Counted from the stretch's first letter, positions 53,110-62,971 are shown. The stretch is DNA of 64,000 bases from Gimesia benthica (GCF_009720525.1 NZ_CP043930.1:1957501-2021500), one strand, 5' to 3'. A program made the numbers and translations. Notes: generated from the sequence alone by a model not told the origin.

Positions 53110-54570
53110 ATGGTAGGTAATGCAGTCTGGCCAAAATCTGCGCGCGTAGAACGATTGGAAAATCAGACAAAGTTCCAGGCAGATCCCGAACAGAGTCTGG
53201 TCAGCATCGTAATTGCAGCGCGGAACAATGGACCATTTCTGGCAGAAGCAATTGAGTCTGCATTAAATCAAAGTGTGGATTGTGAAGTCATCTATGTTGA
53301 CGACTGCAGTTTTGACAACTCCCTCATAATTGCCGGTCAATACCAGGATCGGGGGCTACAGGTGATTCGCTCGCAGTTTCACCGGGGGGTTTGTGAAGCA
53401 CGGAATCGCGGTGCCTCATTTGCCAAAGGAGATTATCTGTTATTCCTGGACGGTGATGACGTTCTGCAGGCAGACTATGTCCAGAAGCATCTGGACGCCA
53501 TCACTCCCGAGACTCCCTTCATATATGGTTCTGCCGAAGCTTTTGGCGCTTTTACAACATTCTGGGATGCGCCCGAATGGGACGACGGACGCCTGTGGTT
53601 ACGAAATTTTGTGAACACCTCTGCTTTGTGGAATCGCCACGCGTTCGAAACCGCCGGCGGATGGCGTAACAAAATCAATACCATGTGGGACTGGGACCTG
53701 GCCCTCCGCGGTGCGCGCCTGGGTACACCAGCGAAAAGTCAGGCTGTGCTGCTCTACCGCCAACACCCCGGATCCTGGTCTGCCAACATTCAAACCAAAA
53801 AAGAGGAACGCCAGGAATCGATGCTCCCCCGTATAAGACAGATCTGCACCCGTCTCAGTGTAGGATCGATCATCAGCGGCCGCCTGGTCGACTACTTTCC
53901 CCAGTGGATGTCAGCGGTTGCTCAGGCGGTCAAACTGATCAATACACAGGAACCGGTTGAACTGGTTCTACTGGACAACTCCAATAACCCACGCACACTC
54001 GAACAAATCAGAAGAGAAGCCTACCGCTATCTCAATATTTTTGAGTCAATCAGAGTCGTGCCACATCCGGTTAAATATCACCACACGACTGAGCGTGACA
54101 GAAGAAACAAGGTGGCCCAGTTCATGGCCCATGCCTGCAATCGACTCAAGGCAGAAATGAAAGGTGAGATCCACTGGATCATTGAAGATGATATTCTGGT
54201 CCCCCTCGAAGCAGGAAAAGAGCTAACTGAAAATCTGATGACTGGCTGGGTCCCGCCGAATGCAGTCTCAGGCTGTTACCGCAGTCGGCATGTCGAGTCA
54301 CAGTTTGTCGGCGGCTATTTTGATGAGGAACATGTTGTCAAAGCTTTTAAAGAACTGGGCGACAAAATCACGTCGGTCGACTATTGTGGTACAGGTTGCC
54401 TCATGTACTGGAAAGATCGCACGCCTAAATACTGGCGTAGCCACTACCGAGATTCGCCTGCCCATGACTGGGCCTGGTGCGCGCAGCTCAAGCGTGAAAA
54501 TGGTGAAATATTGATGCTCCCCTCAGTGCACTGCGGACACGTTCAGACGCCGGAGAACATTCTCTATTGA
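53110..54570 (+). CDS. Double GT-A glycosyltransferase
   Basis: A 486-residue protein with two GT-A-like halves. The first (about 28-240) is a classical GT2: VSIVIAARNNGPFLAEAIESA, the D-D pair in VIYVDDCS and the metal motif D114-G-D-D117. The second (about 255-486) has its own strand order with LVLLDNSNNPRTLEQI and an E-D-D metal motif at 359-361 (IIEDDILVPL), then a HDWAWC-type active loop. The protein probably builds a surface glycan with two sugar transfers. AAAGGG precedes the ATG. It follows the sigma/kinase pair by 169 bases and may be among its targets. Confidence 0.85.
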   Translation: MVGNAVWPKSARVERLENQTKFQADPEQSLVSIVIAARNNGPFLAEAIESALNQSVDCEVIYVDDCSFDNSLIIAGQYQDRGLQVIRSQFHRGVCEARNRGASFAKGDYLLFLDGDDVLQADYVQKHLDAITPETPFIYGSAEAFGAFTTFWDAPEWDDGRLWLRNFVNTSALWNRHAFETAGGWRNKINTMWDWDLALRGARLGTPAKSQAVLLYRQHPGSWSANIQTKKEERQESMLPRIRQICTRLSVGSIISGRLVDYFPQWMSAVAQAVKLINTQEPVELVLLDNSNNPRTLEQIRREAYRYLNIFESIRVVPHPVKYHHTTERDRRNKVAQFMAHACNRLKAEMKGEIHWIIEDDILVPLEAGKELTENLMTGWVPPNAVSGCYRSRHVESQFVGGYFDEEHVVKAFKELGDKITSVDYCGTGCLMYWKDRTPKYWRSHYRDSPAHDWAWCAQLKRENGEILMLPSVHCGHVQTPENILY

Positions 54571-54665
54571 GCATCTCTAATACGGCCGAGGAAATAAGAG
54601 GACGAAATAGAAAAACACGAGCTCACAACACAAAATAGGAAGCAGGCACTAGTCCCCTACGATGT

Positions 54666-54677
54666 GTGCTTAGTAAG
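54666..54677 (-). repeat. Right copy of the 12-base inverted repeat
   Basis: GTGCTTAGTAAG matches the left copy at 49829-49840 in inverted orientation. The interval of about 4.85 kb holds exactly the sigma factor, kinase and glycosyltransferase genes. Confidence 0.55.
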
Positions 54678-55123
54678 CAAGTGAGCCCGTGTCTTTCGTG
54701 ATTAGTTCATTTTGTTTTCACAAAAATGAATAACACCCTCTACTGTCATATAGGAATGTAACCGGACAATCTTCCGGAAAATGATCATAAAATTGGAAGG
54801 TTTTTCTGAAATAAGCAGAAAACTGTTCTTACGAACCCTACAGGTTTATTTGAACACAAACCGCTCCTGTCTGTCAATAACGAATCAAATACAGTCTGGG
54901 ATCAATAATTTTCCCAACGTAAATACAATAATATAAACACTTTTCTCAACTTCCACCATAGCGTCTAATTTTACAGACATCGACTCTCGCCTCGGTTGCG
55001 ATTCTCTAATCCGATCTGATTTGTCATTCACGCACGAAAAAATATACATATTGCCATATATATTTTTATTTACACTTTTCAATATTGAATTCTTTGAAAG
55101 TGAATTACGTCCCAGCTTTTTAT

Positions 55124-55152
55124 TTGACAATATATTGTTAACAATTTACAAA
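55124..55152 (+). promoter_or_regulatory. Candidate promoter with operator for the GntR operon
   Basis: TTGACA at 55124-55129 is a consensus -35 box; TACAAA at 55147-55152, 17 bases on, could be the -10. Between them ATTGTTAACAAT (55134-55145) is a perfect 12-base palindrome, whose GT..AC arms fit GntR/FadR operators. Binding there would block polymerase, giving autorepression. The gene start lies 111 bases downstream. Confidence 0.5.
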
Positions 55153-55262
55153 AGACAACCTATGGTGCGGTGCATTTTAGATGCAGATCACTGCCAACAA
55201 GCTCTGCTCTCAAGAGTCATAGCCCAGACTAGAACCTCTGTTTCGGTTAGCAGGTACAATAT

Positions 55263-55883
55263 ATGAATGATTTACAGTTAGTCAGAGGTCTCGGCGAGCA
55301 GATCGTTGAGCGACTCAGAGAAGACATCTTTGCTGGTAGAATCGCGGAGGGGGAACGACTGCGGGAAACCGAACTCGCCAGACGGTTTTCAGTCAGTCGC
55401 GGTCCGATTCGTGAAGCCATTCAACAGTTAACCTGGGAAGGTGTTCTGGAAACGGACCGCAACAGGGGAGCGATGGTGGCAACGTCTGCACCTGATGAAA
55501 TTACCGAACTCATTATTCCACTCCGCTGCACGATCGAAAAATATGCCGTCCGACTGTTCTTTGATCAGCTCACAGCGGAAGATTTTCAGGTCTGGGAAAA
55601 CATCCTGCTGAAGATGAAGCAGGCATGCGAAGCCCGCGATTTCGCCCTGATTTCAGAGCATGACATCGCATTTCACCGCTCCCTGGTAACAAGCTCACAG
55701 TCCCCAGACCTGTTGGCAATCTGGTCTGCCATCGTTTCACGAGTTAGACGGCATTTTCGCGAAGCACATTTGAACTACAAGAATCCATTACAGATCTACG
55801 AAGAGCATCTGCCGATCATCGAAGCATTCAAAAACCAGAGCCTGACAGAGGCGCTGCAAATCATCGAAAATCATATTGAGTAG
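55263..55883 (+). CDS. GntR-family regulator with FCD domain
   Basis: A 206-residue FadR-type regulator: winged helix at about 8-76 (IVERLREDIFAGRIAEGERL and ELARRFSVSRGPIREAIQQL) and an FCD ligand domain (about 85-205). A metal-site pattern is present with D/H residues in EHDIAFHRSL and EEHLPIIEAF. FCD domains often bind a sugar acid or carboxylate through a metal. It opens the catabolic operon and probably represses it until the substrate is present. The next gene starts 5 bases past its stop. Confidence 0.93.
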   Translation: MNDLQLVRGLGEQIVERLREDIFAGRIAEGERLRETELARRFSVSRGPIREAIQQLTWEGVLETDRNRGAMVATSAPDEITELIIPLRCTIEKYAVRLFFDQLTAEDFQVWENILLKMKQACEARDFALISEHDIAFHRSLVTSSQSPDLLAIWSAIVSRVRRHFREAHLNYKNPLQIYEEHLPIIEAFKNQSLTEALQIIENHIE

Positions 55884-55888
55884 ATCAA

Positions 55889-58800
55889 ATGAATTACATG
55901 ATGAAACAATCTCCGAAATTGCCGCACTTCATACTGTTGATCTGCCTGTCTCTGCTCAGTGTCTTTGCGAACGAAAGTCGTGCAGAATCGGAGAAACAGC
56001 AACAGGTGGAGCGGGTTCGATTTTTTGAAGAACATGTACGGCCCCTGCTCCTCAAACATTGCATCGATTGCCATGGCCCCAAAAAACAATTTGCAGAACT
56101 CCGCCTCGATTCGCGTGAGAATCTGCTCAAAGGAGGGGAAAGTGGTCCGGCAATCGTCGTAAATCAACCTGATGACAGTCTGCTGATTTCCGCCGTCAAA
56201 CGGGAATCATTGGAGATGCCCCCCGATCAAACACTCTCTTCTGATGAAATCAAAGTTCTCACAACGTGGATTGAACAGGGAGCAGTCTGGCCTGATTCCG
56301 CCAGGCTGGCTGACACGAAATCAGTCGATTTCTCCCGGCACTGGTCCTTTCAACCCATTCAGAACCCGCCACGACCTGTCGTCAAGAATATCAGTTGGCC
56401 TCAGAACGACATCGATTATTTCATCCTTGCCCGGCTCGAAGCAGAACAGCTCTCCCCCTCCCCCCCAGCCGCTCCCGCTACTCTCCTCAGACGCATGCAC
56501 TGGGATCTGACAGGTCTGCTCCCCACTTACAGTGAGATCGAAACTTTTACCAATTCCTTCAGCCCCGCAGTATCTCAGGCCACAGTAGACAAATTACTGG
56601 ACTCTCCCCATTACGGCGAACGCTGGGGCAGACACTGGCTCGACCTCGCCCGCTATGCAGACACCAAAGGTTACGTCTTTTTTGAAAAGCCCACCTTTCA
56701 CAATGCATTCACCTACCGTGACTATGTCATCGAGAGCTTCAACCAGGATAAGCCGTTCAACCAGTTTGTCCTCGAACAACTGGCGGCAGACTATCTGACC
56801 GATGAGTTACCCCACGAAACTTTAGCGGCCCTCGGTTTCATCACCGTTGGCCCCCGCTTCAAAAATGATACCCACGATATTATTTCAGACCGCATTGACG
56901 TCGTCACCCGCGGATTTCTCGGTTTAACCGTCGGCTGTGCACGCTGTCACGATCATAAATATGACCCCATCAGCATCGAAGACTATTACTCGCTCTATGG
57001 GGTCTTTCGAAATTCGCTACAGCCCATTGATCTCCCCTTCCGCGATCAGGATTCTCTCTCTCCTCAACTGGCCGAACAGGCGCAGAAGATTCAGCAGACA
57101 GCTCAGGAACTGAATCAGCTCTATCAGCAGAAACATCAGAAAGTTCTCGAGGACACGCATCAGCGACTTGCCGAATATCTGACCGTGGCCCAGTCCCAGA
57201 GAAACGGTCCGGACACCGTCAAATTTGATGTGATCGTCGACGGCGATGACCTCAATCCCGAAGTCCTGCTGCTCTGGCAGGAATTCCTGGACCTTTCCGA
57301 GAAAAATGAGGATCCCGTATTCTCGCTCTGGCACAAACTCGCAAAACTTCCTGCCACCAACTTTCAGCCTCAAGCCCTCAAGTTGCTGCAGCACTCAGTC
57401 CAGAACCAGAAAACGAGCCCAACGGAACACCTGATCGCAGACCATTTGCTGAAACAGCATCCGCAGACATTCGATGACGTCATTCGCGGCTATGCAAGTC
57501 TGTTCAAACAGATTGACCAGGCATGGGACACACGAATCGTGACGGCTGCCAGACCAGGGCAACAGAAAACCTCCCAGCCGTTTCCTGAAGCTAAAACAGA
57601 CGTTTTGAAGGCCTTTTACAGCCCGCACTCCCCGCTGGTCATGCCCCTGCACGGCTACACGGTGCTGCGACTCTTCCCGGATCGAAAACAACAGCAGAAA
57701 GTCAAAGAACTGAACGACGCCCTCGATCAGGCCCGCGCTGCAGCGCCCGCGGAACTCGCTCAGATGCTGGCACTCCAGGATGCGAAACAGATCATCGAAC
57801 CCCGCGTCTTCAAACGCGGCAACCCCGGCATGCCGGCCCAGGCAATCTCCCGCCGTTATCTGCAGTTCTTTGATCAGGTCTCAGCAGAGCCTTTCACTGA
57901 AGGCAGCGGGAGACTCGAACTGGCACAGGCCATTATTTCGCCTGAGAATCCACTGACTGCCCGCGTGATCGTCAATCGTGTCTGGCAGCATCATTTCGGC
58001 CAGGGGCTCGTCTCCACCCCCAGTGATTTCGGTATTCAGGGCGCTAAACCCAGCCACCCCGAATTGCTCGATCATCTGGCCCGCTGGTTCATGCAGCACG
58101 ACTGGTCTATCAAACAACTTCACCGCTATATCATGTCCTCCGCCACGTATCAGCAGCAGAGCCGCTCCAACGTTGCCGGCGAGAAACGAGATCCCGCCAA
58201 CAAACTTCTCTGGCGCATGAATCGCAGACGGCAGGATTTCGAAACGATGCGCGATACCCTGCTGCAGGTCAGCCACCAGCTCAATCTGACAGTGGGAGGC
58301 AAATCCGTCCGAGGCATCGCAGCCACTGCCAACAAACGCAGAACCTTATATACGTTCATCGATCGTCAGAACGTTCCCGGACTGCTGCGTACGTTTGACT
58401 TCCCTTCACCAGATGTCAGCAGCGGTGCGCGGAATTCCACCTCGGTTCCCGGGCAGTCCCTGTTCCTCATGAACCATCCCCTCGTATTGAATGCCGCCCG
58501 CATTCTGGGAGAACAGGCACACAAGTCACCAGATTCCCAGGCAGGCATCCGGCAATTATTTCAGTCAATTCTGCAACGTGAGCCAACTCCAGATGAATTA
58601 CAGGCAATGCAGCAATTCCTGGAATCAGACCAGGTCGAATCTCCGCCGGCACCTGTAATCGCAGAATGGGAATACGGCTACGGAGCCTACGACGAAAAAA
58701 CAGAGACCCTGTCCAATTTCAAATCACTGCCCTTTTGGAACGGAAAACAGTACCAGGGCGGGAACAAGCTCCCCGATCCCAAAATCGGCTGGGTCTTCCT

Positions 58801-59278
58801 CGACAACACCGGAGGCCATCCCGGGAATGACATGCGACATGTCGCCGTCATCCGCTGGCGAGCCCCCGAGACAATGACTGTCTCCCTGCACGGCAAACTG
58901 TCCCATGAACTCCCCCAGGGTAATGGGGTCCGGGGTCGCGTGCTCATCGCGGGTAAGAAAGTCCTCGGTCCCTGGACACTCCACCAGAAATCGGTCGACA
59001 CCAACCTTGAGAAGATCCAGCTCAAACAAGGTCAGACTATCGATTTCGTGGTCGACATCGCCGGACAGCTCGGCTTCGACTCCTTTGTCTGGTCTCCCGA
59101 AATCAAAACACAATCACTGGCGCTCACGGCTGCCTCCGGTGAAAAAACAGAGCAGACACCAGCACGCCAGTGGAACTACTCCCGGGATTTCAGAAAACCG
59201 GAACCGGTCCGGATTAGCCCCTGGCAAAGCCTGGCACAGATTCTTCTGTTATCCAACGAATTTCAGTTTATCGATTAA
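55889..59278 (+). CDS. DUF1549/DUF1553 protein with planctomycete cytochrome c domain
   Basis: An 1129-residue exported protein with a signal peptide (about 8-32). It has a PSCyt1-type haem domain with C58-I-D-C61-H62 (VRPLLLKHCIDCHGP and MPPDQTLSSDEI). DUF1549 follows (HWSFQPIQNPPRP, SPHYGERWGRHWLDLARYAD, a second C-x-x-C-H in VGCARCHDHKYDP). DUF1553 begins about 660 (GSGRLELAQAIISPENPLTARVIVNRVWQHHFG). A jelly-roll-like segment lies between about 930 and 1070. These proteins are nearly always paired with DUF1501 proteins, as here 12 bases on. A role in surface binding or oxidation of polymer substrates is proposed in the field but not proved. Confidence 0.9.
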   Translation: MNYMMKQSPKLPHFILLICLSLLSVFANESRAESEKQQQVERVRFFEEHVRPLLLKHCIDCHGPKKQFAELRLDSRENLLKGGESGPAIVVNQPDDSLLISAVKRESLEMPPDQTLSSDEIKVLTTWIEQGAVWPDSARLADTKSVDFSRHWSFQPIQNPPRPVVKNISWPQNDIDYFILARLEAEQLSPSPPAAPATLLRRMHWDLTGLLPTYSEIETFTNSFSPAVSQATVDKLLDSPHYGERWGRHWLDLARYADTKGYVFFEKPTFHNAFTYRDYVIESFNQDKPFNQFVLEQLAADYLTDELPHETLAALGFITVGPRFKNDTHDIISDRIDVVTRGFLGLTVGCARCHDHKYDPISIEDYYSLYGVFRNSLQPIDLPFRDQDSLSPQLAEQAQKIQQTAQELNQLYQQKHQKVLEDTHQRLAEYLTVAQSQRNGPDTVKFDVIVDGDDLNPEVLLLWQEFLDLSEKNEDPVFSLWHKLAKLPATNFQPQALKLLQHSVQNQKTSPTEHLIADHLLKQHPQTFDDVIRGYASLFKQIDQAWDTRIVTAARPGQQKTSQPFPEAKTDVLKAFYSPHSPLVMPLHGYTVLRLFPDRKQQQKVKELNDALDQARAAAPAELAQMLALQDAKQIIEPRVFKRGNPGMPAQAISRRYLQFFDQVSAEPFTEGSGRLELAQAIISPENPLTARVIVNRVWQHHFGQGLVSTPSDFGIQGAKPSHPELLDHLARWFMQHDWSIKQLHRYIMSSATYQQQSRSNVAGEKRDPANKLLWRMNRRRQDFETMRDTLLQVSHQLNLTVGGKSVRGIAATANKRRTLYTFIDRQNVPGLLRTFDFPSPDVSSGARNSTSVPGQSLFLMNHPLVLNAARILGEQAHKSPDSQAGIRQLFQSILQREPTPDELQAMQQFLESDQVESPPAPVIAEWEYGYGAYDEKTETLSNFKSLPFWNGKQYQGGNKLPDPKIGWVFLDNTGGHPGNDMRHVAVIRWRAPETMTVSLHGKLSHELPQGNGVRGRVLIAGKKVLGPWTLHQKSVDTNLEKIQLKQGQTIDFVVDIAGQLGFDSFVWSPEIKTQSLALTAASGEKTEQTPARQWNYSRDFRKPEPVRISPWQSLAQILLLSNEFQFID

Positions 59279-59290
59279 AGCGGTACGATC

Positions 59291-60688
59291 ATGCATCAGT
59301 TCAGCCACAACCCGTTTCTGACACGACGCGAAATGCTGACCCGCTCCGGCATGGGGATGGGCATGCTCGCTCTGGCAGGTCTGACCTCACAGGAAAACCT
59401 GCAGGCAGCAAAGCAGACCGCATCCGTCACGCGTCACCATCCCGCCCGGGCCAAACAGGTCGTACATCTGTTTATGAACGGCGGCCCCTCCCACGTCGAT
59501 ACTTTCGACCCCAAGCCGCTGCTGAAGAAATTTCATGGCAAACCACTGCCTAACCCCAACCTACCCACAGAACGCAAGACCGCCGGTGCCCTGGGGTCTC
59601 CCTTTCAGTTCCACAAATTTGGTGAATCCGGCATCGAAGTCAGTGAACTCTTCCAGAAAACAGCCGCCCACATCGACGACATGTGCGTCATCCGTTCCAT
59701 GCAGTCTGATATTCCCAATCATGAGCCTTCACTGTTACTCATGAACTGTGGCGACAACGCCCTGCCCCGCCCCAGTTTTGGATCCTGGGTCAATTATGGT
59801 CTGGGAACACTCAATGAAAATCTGCCCGGCTTCGTCGTGCTTTGCCCCAACGGCTTTCCCGTCGTCGGCCCCAAAAACTGGCGATCCGCTTTTCTGCCGG
59901 GCTCATTCCAGGGAACTCATCTGGACACGAAAGAGACCGACGTCACCCGCCTCATTGAAAACATTAACAACCCACAGACACCGGAACGCCAGCGACGTCA
60001 GCTCAATCTGCTACAACAGTTCAACCAGCGGCACCTCGCAGAGCGCGGACACGATCCCCTGCTCGAAGCCCGCATCCAATCCTTCGAACTCGCTTATCGC
60101 ATGCAGTTCGCTGCTTCGGATGTGCTTGACCTCTCCAAAGAACCGAAGCACATTCACGAAATGTACGGCGAAGGTCTCCAGGGCCGCCAGTTACTGATGA
60201 CACGCCGCCTGCTCGAACAGGGAGTCCGTTTCATCCAGGTCTGGCACAGTGGCGGACAGGAATGGGATCATCACAGTGGAATCGAAAAGAATCTGAAACG
60301 CCTCTGCGGGCAGTGGGACCAGCCCATCGCCGCATTCCTGCAGGATCTCAAGCAGCGGGGCATGCTCGATTCCACACTCGTGCTCTGGGGAGGCGAATTC
60401 GGCCGTACCCCGGTCGCGGAGCTCCCCGCGATGAATGGACGCGATCACAATCATTACGGTTTCAGCATGTGGATGGCCGGCGGTGGCGTCCGAGGAGGCC
60501 ACGTACATGGCGCCACCGATGAAACCGGCTTCGCGGCCGCTGAAAACAAGGTTCACGTGCACGACCTGCACGCCACCATGCTGCACCTGCTCGGTATCGA
60601 TCATGAACGGCTCACCTACCGTTACGCAGGTCGCGACTTCCGTCTGACCGATGTTCACGGACGCGTCGTCAAAGAAATTATCTCATAA
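59291..60688 (+). CDS. DUF1501 protein, Tat-exported
   Basis: A 465-residue DUF1501 protein related to alkaline phosphatases/sulfatases. The N-terminus has a twin-arginine signal (L-T-R-R-E-M-L near 10-16 then GMGMGMLALAGL). The phosphatase-like core shows VVHLFMNGGPSHVDTFDP near 57-74 and LWGGEFGRTPVAE with NGRDHNHYGFSMWMAGGG, the metal-type His/Asp region. The usual substrate is unknown; such proteins partner with DUF1549/1553 proteins. It lies 12 bases after that gene and is followed by the enolase-superfamily gene. Confidence 0.9.
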   Translation: MHQFSHNPFLTRREMLTRSGMGMGMLALAGLTSQENLQAAKQTASVTRHHPARAKQVVHLFMNGGPSHVDTFDPKPLLKKFHGKPLPNPNLPTERKTAGALGSPFQFHKFGESGIEVSELFQKTAAHIDDMCVIRSMQSDIPNHEPSLLLMNCGDNALPRPSFGSWVNYGLGTLNENLPGFVVLCPNGFPVVGPKNWRSAFLPGSFQGTHLDTKETDVTRLIENINNPQTPERQRRQLNLLQQFNQRHLAERGHDPLLEARIQSFELAYRMQFAASDVLDLSKEPKHIHEMYGEGLQGRQLLMTRRLLEQGVRFIQVWHSGGQEWDHHSGIEKNLKRLCGQWDQPIAAFLQDLKQRGMLDSTLVLWGGEFGRTPVAELPAMNGRDHNHYGFSMWMAGGGVRGGHVHGATDETGFAAAENKVHVHDLHATMLHLLGIDHERLTYRYAGRDFRLTDVHGRVVKEIIS

Positions 60689-60742
60689 CACAAGCATCCA
60701 TTTTAAGAATCATTCTCCTTTCAGTTAAGGCATCTCATCTCC

Positions 60743-61861
60743 ATGAAAATCGAACAAATCGTCTGCCAAATCCTCCGCTCGGGTTCCGTCACCAATAAAA
60801 CCGCCAGCTGCCAGGATTCGGTTCTGGTCCGCATCAAAACCGACAACGGCCTGGAAGGAATCGGCGAAGCGGACTCCTCACCCGAAGTGGTCAAAGCCAT
60901 CATCGACGCCCCTTACAGCCACAACGTGGCCTGCGGATTAAGAGAGCTCCTGATCGGCGAAAACCCGCTGGAAACAGAACGCCTCTGGCAGAAAATGTAT
61001 CGCCACACTATGTACTTCGGCCGCACCGGTGTCACCATCACCGCGATGGCCGCGATCGACATGGCCCTCTGGGACCTCAAAGGCAAACACTTCGGCGAAC
61101 CGATTCATCGCCTGCTCGGCGGCGCCCATCACAGTGAATTCCGTGCCTACGCTTCAATCCTGTTCGGCAAAGATGGCCAGGAAACCTGCGACATCGCCCA
61201 GCGCTGGATCGAAAACGGTTACACCGCAGTTAAGTTCGGCTGGGAACCGATGGGAGAGTCGGAGGCACTCGACATCGAACTGGTAGCGGGAGCCCGTGAA
61301 GGCATGGGAGACGGCACTCTGCTCATCGACGCCGGCTGTGTCTGGGATGCCAGAACCGCTCTGCAGCGGGCCAACGCCTTCGCCGATTACAATATCGGCT
61401 GGCTTGAAGAACCGCTCTTCCCTCATAATGTCGCCGGTTATGCCTGGCTCAAAGATCGCTCCCCCGTCCCCATCGCTGCCGGCGAAGAAGAATGCGGACG
61501 TGAATCCTTCGGTCCCTACATTGAACAGCGGGCCCTTGATGTCTACCAGATCGACCTCGCCCGTAACGGCTTCACAGAAGCCTCCTATCTGAAACAGCGG
61601 ATTTCCGACATTGGTGCCCGTCCCTGCAATCACTGTTACACCAGCCCCATCACCGTCGCTGCCTCGCTGCACTGGCTGGCCACCTGCAAAGATGCCTTCA
61701 TCTTTGAAGACTGCGTCGAAGACGAACCGATCCGCAACGAACTGACCTACGAAAAAGTCCAGGCCGAAAACGGCATTATTCAGGTTCCCGATCAACCGGG
61801 GCTTGGCGTCACGCTCAATGAAGAATTCGTTGCCGCTCATATTGTTTCAGAATCGAAATAG
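60743..61861 (+). CDS. Mandelate racemase/muconate-lactonizing (enolase superfamily) enzyme
   Basis: The 372-residue protein shows both enolase-superfamily domains. The metal ligands are D196 (LLIDAG), E222 (WLEEP) and E248 (AAGEEE). On the barrel's other side are K164 in TAVKFGW and the D271/H297 dyad (QIDLARNG and CNHCYTS). Members abstract a proton next to a carboxylate, leading to dehydration or racemisation of sugar acids and others. The KxK pattern is only a single K here, so the reaction probably uses K164 and/or H297. It follows the DUF1501 gene by 54 bases with a weak ribosome site; the substrate is unknown. Confidence 0.9.
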   Translation: MKIEQIVCQILRSGSVTNKTASCQDSVLVRIKTDNGLEGIGEADSSPEVVKAIIDAPYSHNVACGLRELLIGENPLETERLWQKMYRHTMYFGRTGVTITAMAAIDMALWDLKGKHFGEPIHRLLGGAHHSEFRAYASILFGKDGQETCDIAQRWIENGYTAVKFGWEPMGESEALDIELVAGAREGMGDGTLLIDAGCVWDARTALQRANAFADYNIGWLEEPLFPHNVAGYAWLKDRSPVPIAAGEEECGRESFGPYIEQRALDVYQIDLARNGFTEASYLKQRISDIGARPCNHCYTSPITVAASLHWLATCKDAFIFEDCVEDEPIRNELTYEKVQAENGIIQVPDQPGLGVTLNEEFVAAHIVSESK

Positions 61862-61904
61862 TGTCCACCCCTCACACTTCCCCAGCCCAGACTGAGACCA
61901 CAAC

Positions 61905-62939
61905 ATGACACAAACTCCCATTCGTACGAAGATCGACTTTGAACAGCCCGGTACTCAATGGAGCACGCTCAATATCCCCTTCTCTTATAACTTGAGCGGC
62001 TGGTCACAACTGCAGATCCCCATCGCCACCATGGCCAACGGCGACGGCCCCACCGTGCTCCTCATGGCCGGTAATCATGGAGATGAATACCCCGGCCCCA
62101 TCGCCATTATGAAACTGATGAAAACCCTGCAGCTGGAACAGATTTCCGGTCGCATCATCTTCATCCCCGCGATCAACATCCCCGCTGCCAAAGCAGCCAC
62201 GCGACTCTCCCCCCTGGATGGCAAAAACCTCAACCGCTGTTTTCCTGGAAACGCGGAAGGTACCGTCACCGAAATCATGGCCCACTACCTCACTACGGAG
62301 ATCTTTCCCCGGGTCGATGTCGTCATCGACCTGCACACCGGCGGTCGGGGCGTTTACTTTTATCCCTGTGCCCACCTGCACCTGGTCGATGATCTCGAAC
62401 AGCGCCGCCGCATGGCTCAGGCCACGCTCGCCTACAACACCGATTTCGCATTCCTCTATGCCGACATCGCCGGCAAAGGGCTGCTGCCTGTTGAAGCCGA
62501 AAACATGGGAAAAACCGTCGTCACGACCGAAATGGGTGGAGGCGAAGTGACTCCGGCCAGCGTGCACCGCACGACTCAGTCCGGTTTGCACAATGTCCTG
62601 ATCCACCTCAAGGTCCTGCAGGGAGAGGAACAGAGCCGCGCTGACCTCGGCCTGGCTCCCACCCGCTGGATTCAGGCTCTCGACGCCGACGACTATATGT
62701 TCGCTCCCGAGTCCGGCCTGTTCGAAAGTTTCGTCGATGTGGGAGCCGACGTCTCAGCGGGACAGCCCCTGGGAGGACTCTACTTCCTCGAACGCCCGGA
62801 CCGCGAGCCGACGATTATCGAAGCTCCCTCGGATGGCATCGCGATCGCCCACCGTGGCCCCACCTTAACCAGCCAGGGGGACATCCTCTTCTGTCTGGCC
62901 CATGATGTGGATCCTGCTGTCCTGAAAACGTTCGAATAA
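61905..62939 (+). CDS. Succinylglutamate desuccinylase/aspartoacylase-family deacylase
   Basis: A 344-residue M14-type zinc hydrolase: H58 and E61 in AGNHGDEYPG and H144 in DLHTGG bind zinc, and KNLNRCFPG holds the carboxylate-binding Asn-Arg. The C-terminal beta-barrel ends SDGIAIAHRGPTL. Relatives deacylate N-acyl amino acids (DoeB removes acetate from N-acetyl-diaminobutyrate in ectoine degradation). In this operon it should hydrolyse an N-acyl or amide bond of the imported compound. It lies 43 bases after the enolase-superfamily gene and 32 bases before the symporter gene. Confidence 0.9.
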   Translation: MTQTPIRTKIDFEQPGTQWSTLNIPFSYNLSGWSQLQIPIATMANGDGPTVLLMAGNHGDEYPGPIAIMKLMKTLQLEQISGRIIFIPAINIPAAKAATRLSPLDGKNLNRCFPGNAEGTVTEIMAHYLTTEIFPRVDVVIDLHTGGRGVYFYPCAHLHLVDDLEQRRRMAQATLAYNTDFAFLYADIAGKGLLPVEAENMGKTVVTTEMGGGEVTPASVHRTTQSGLHNVLIHLKVLQGEEQSRADLGLAPTRWIQALDADDYMFAPESGLFESFVDVGADVSAGQPLGGLYFLERPDREPTIIEAPSDGIAIAHRGPTLTSQGDILFCLAHDVDPAVLKTFE

Positions 62940-62971
62940 CCTCCTGTTTCTCCACCACCGGGAAGACATAC

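Larger units (their letters stand above)
54571..55262. other. AT-rich intergenic spacer before the GntR operon
   Basis: Nearly 700 bases, strongly AT-rich from about 54700 on. It holds the right copy of a 12-base inverted repeat (54666-54677), a weak hairpin (TTCATTTT 54706-54713 with AAAATGAA 54723-54730) and the promoter region of the GntR-family gene. Short frames on both strands look random and are rejected. Confidence 0.55.

Noticed and set aside
54885-55130. 81-codon minus-strand frame in the AT-rich spacer
   Set aside because: AT-rich sequence without ribosome site or motif; codon use differs from all genes in the window.
55021-55266. 81-codon plus-strand frame before the GntR gene
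   Set aside because: Random AT-rich translation that crosses the likely promoter and overlaps the GntR start.
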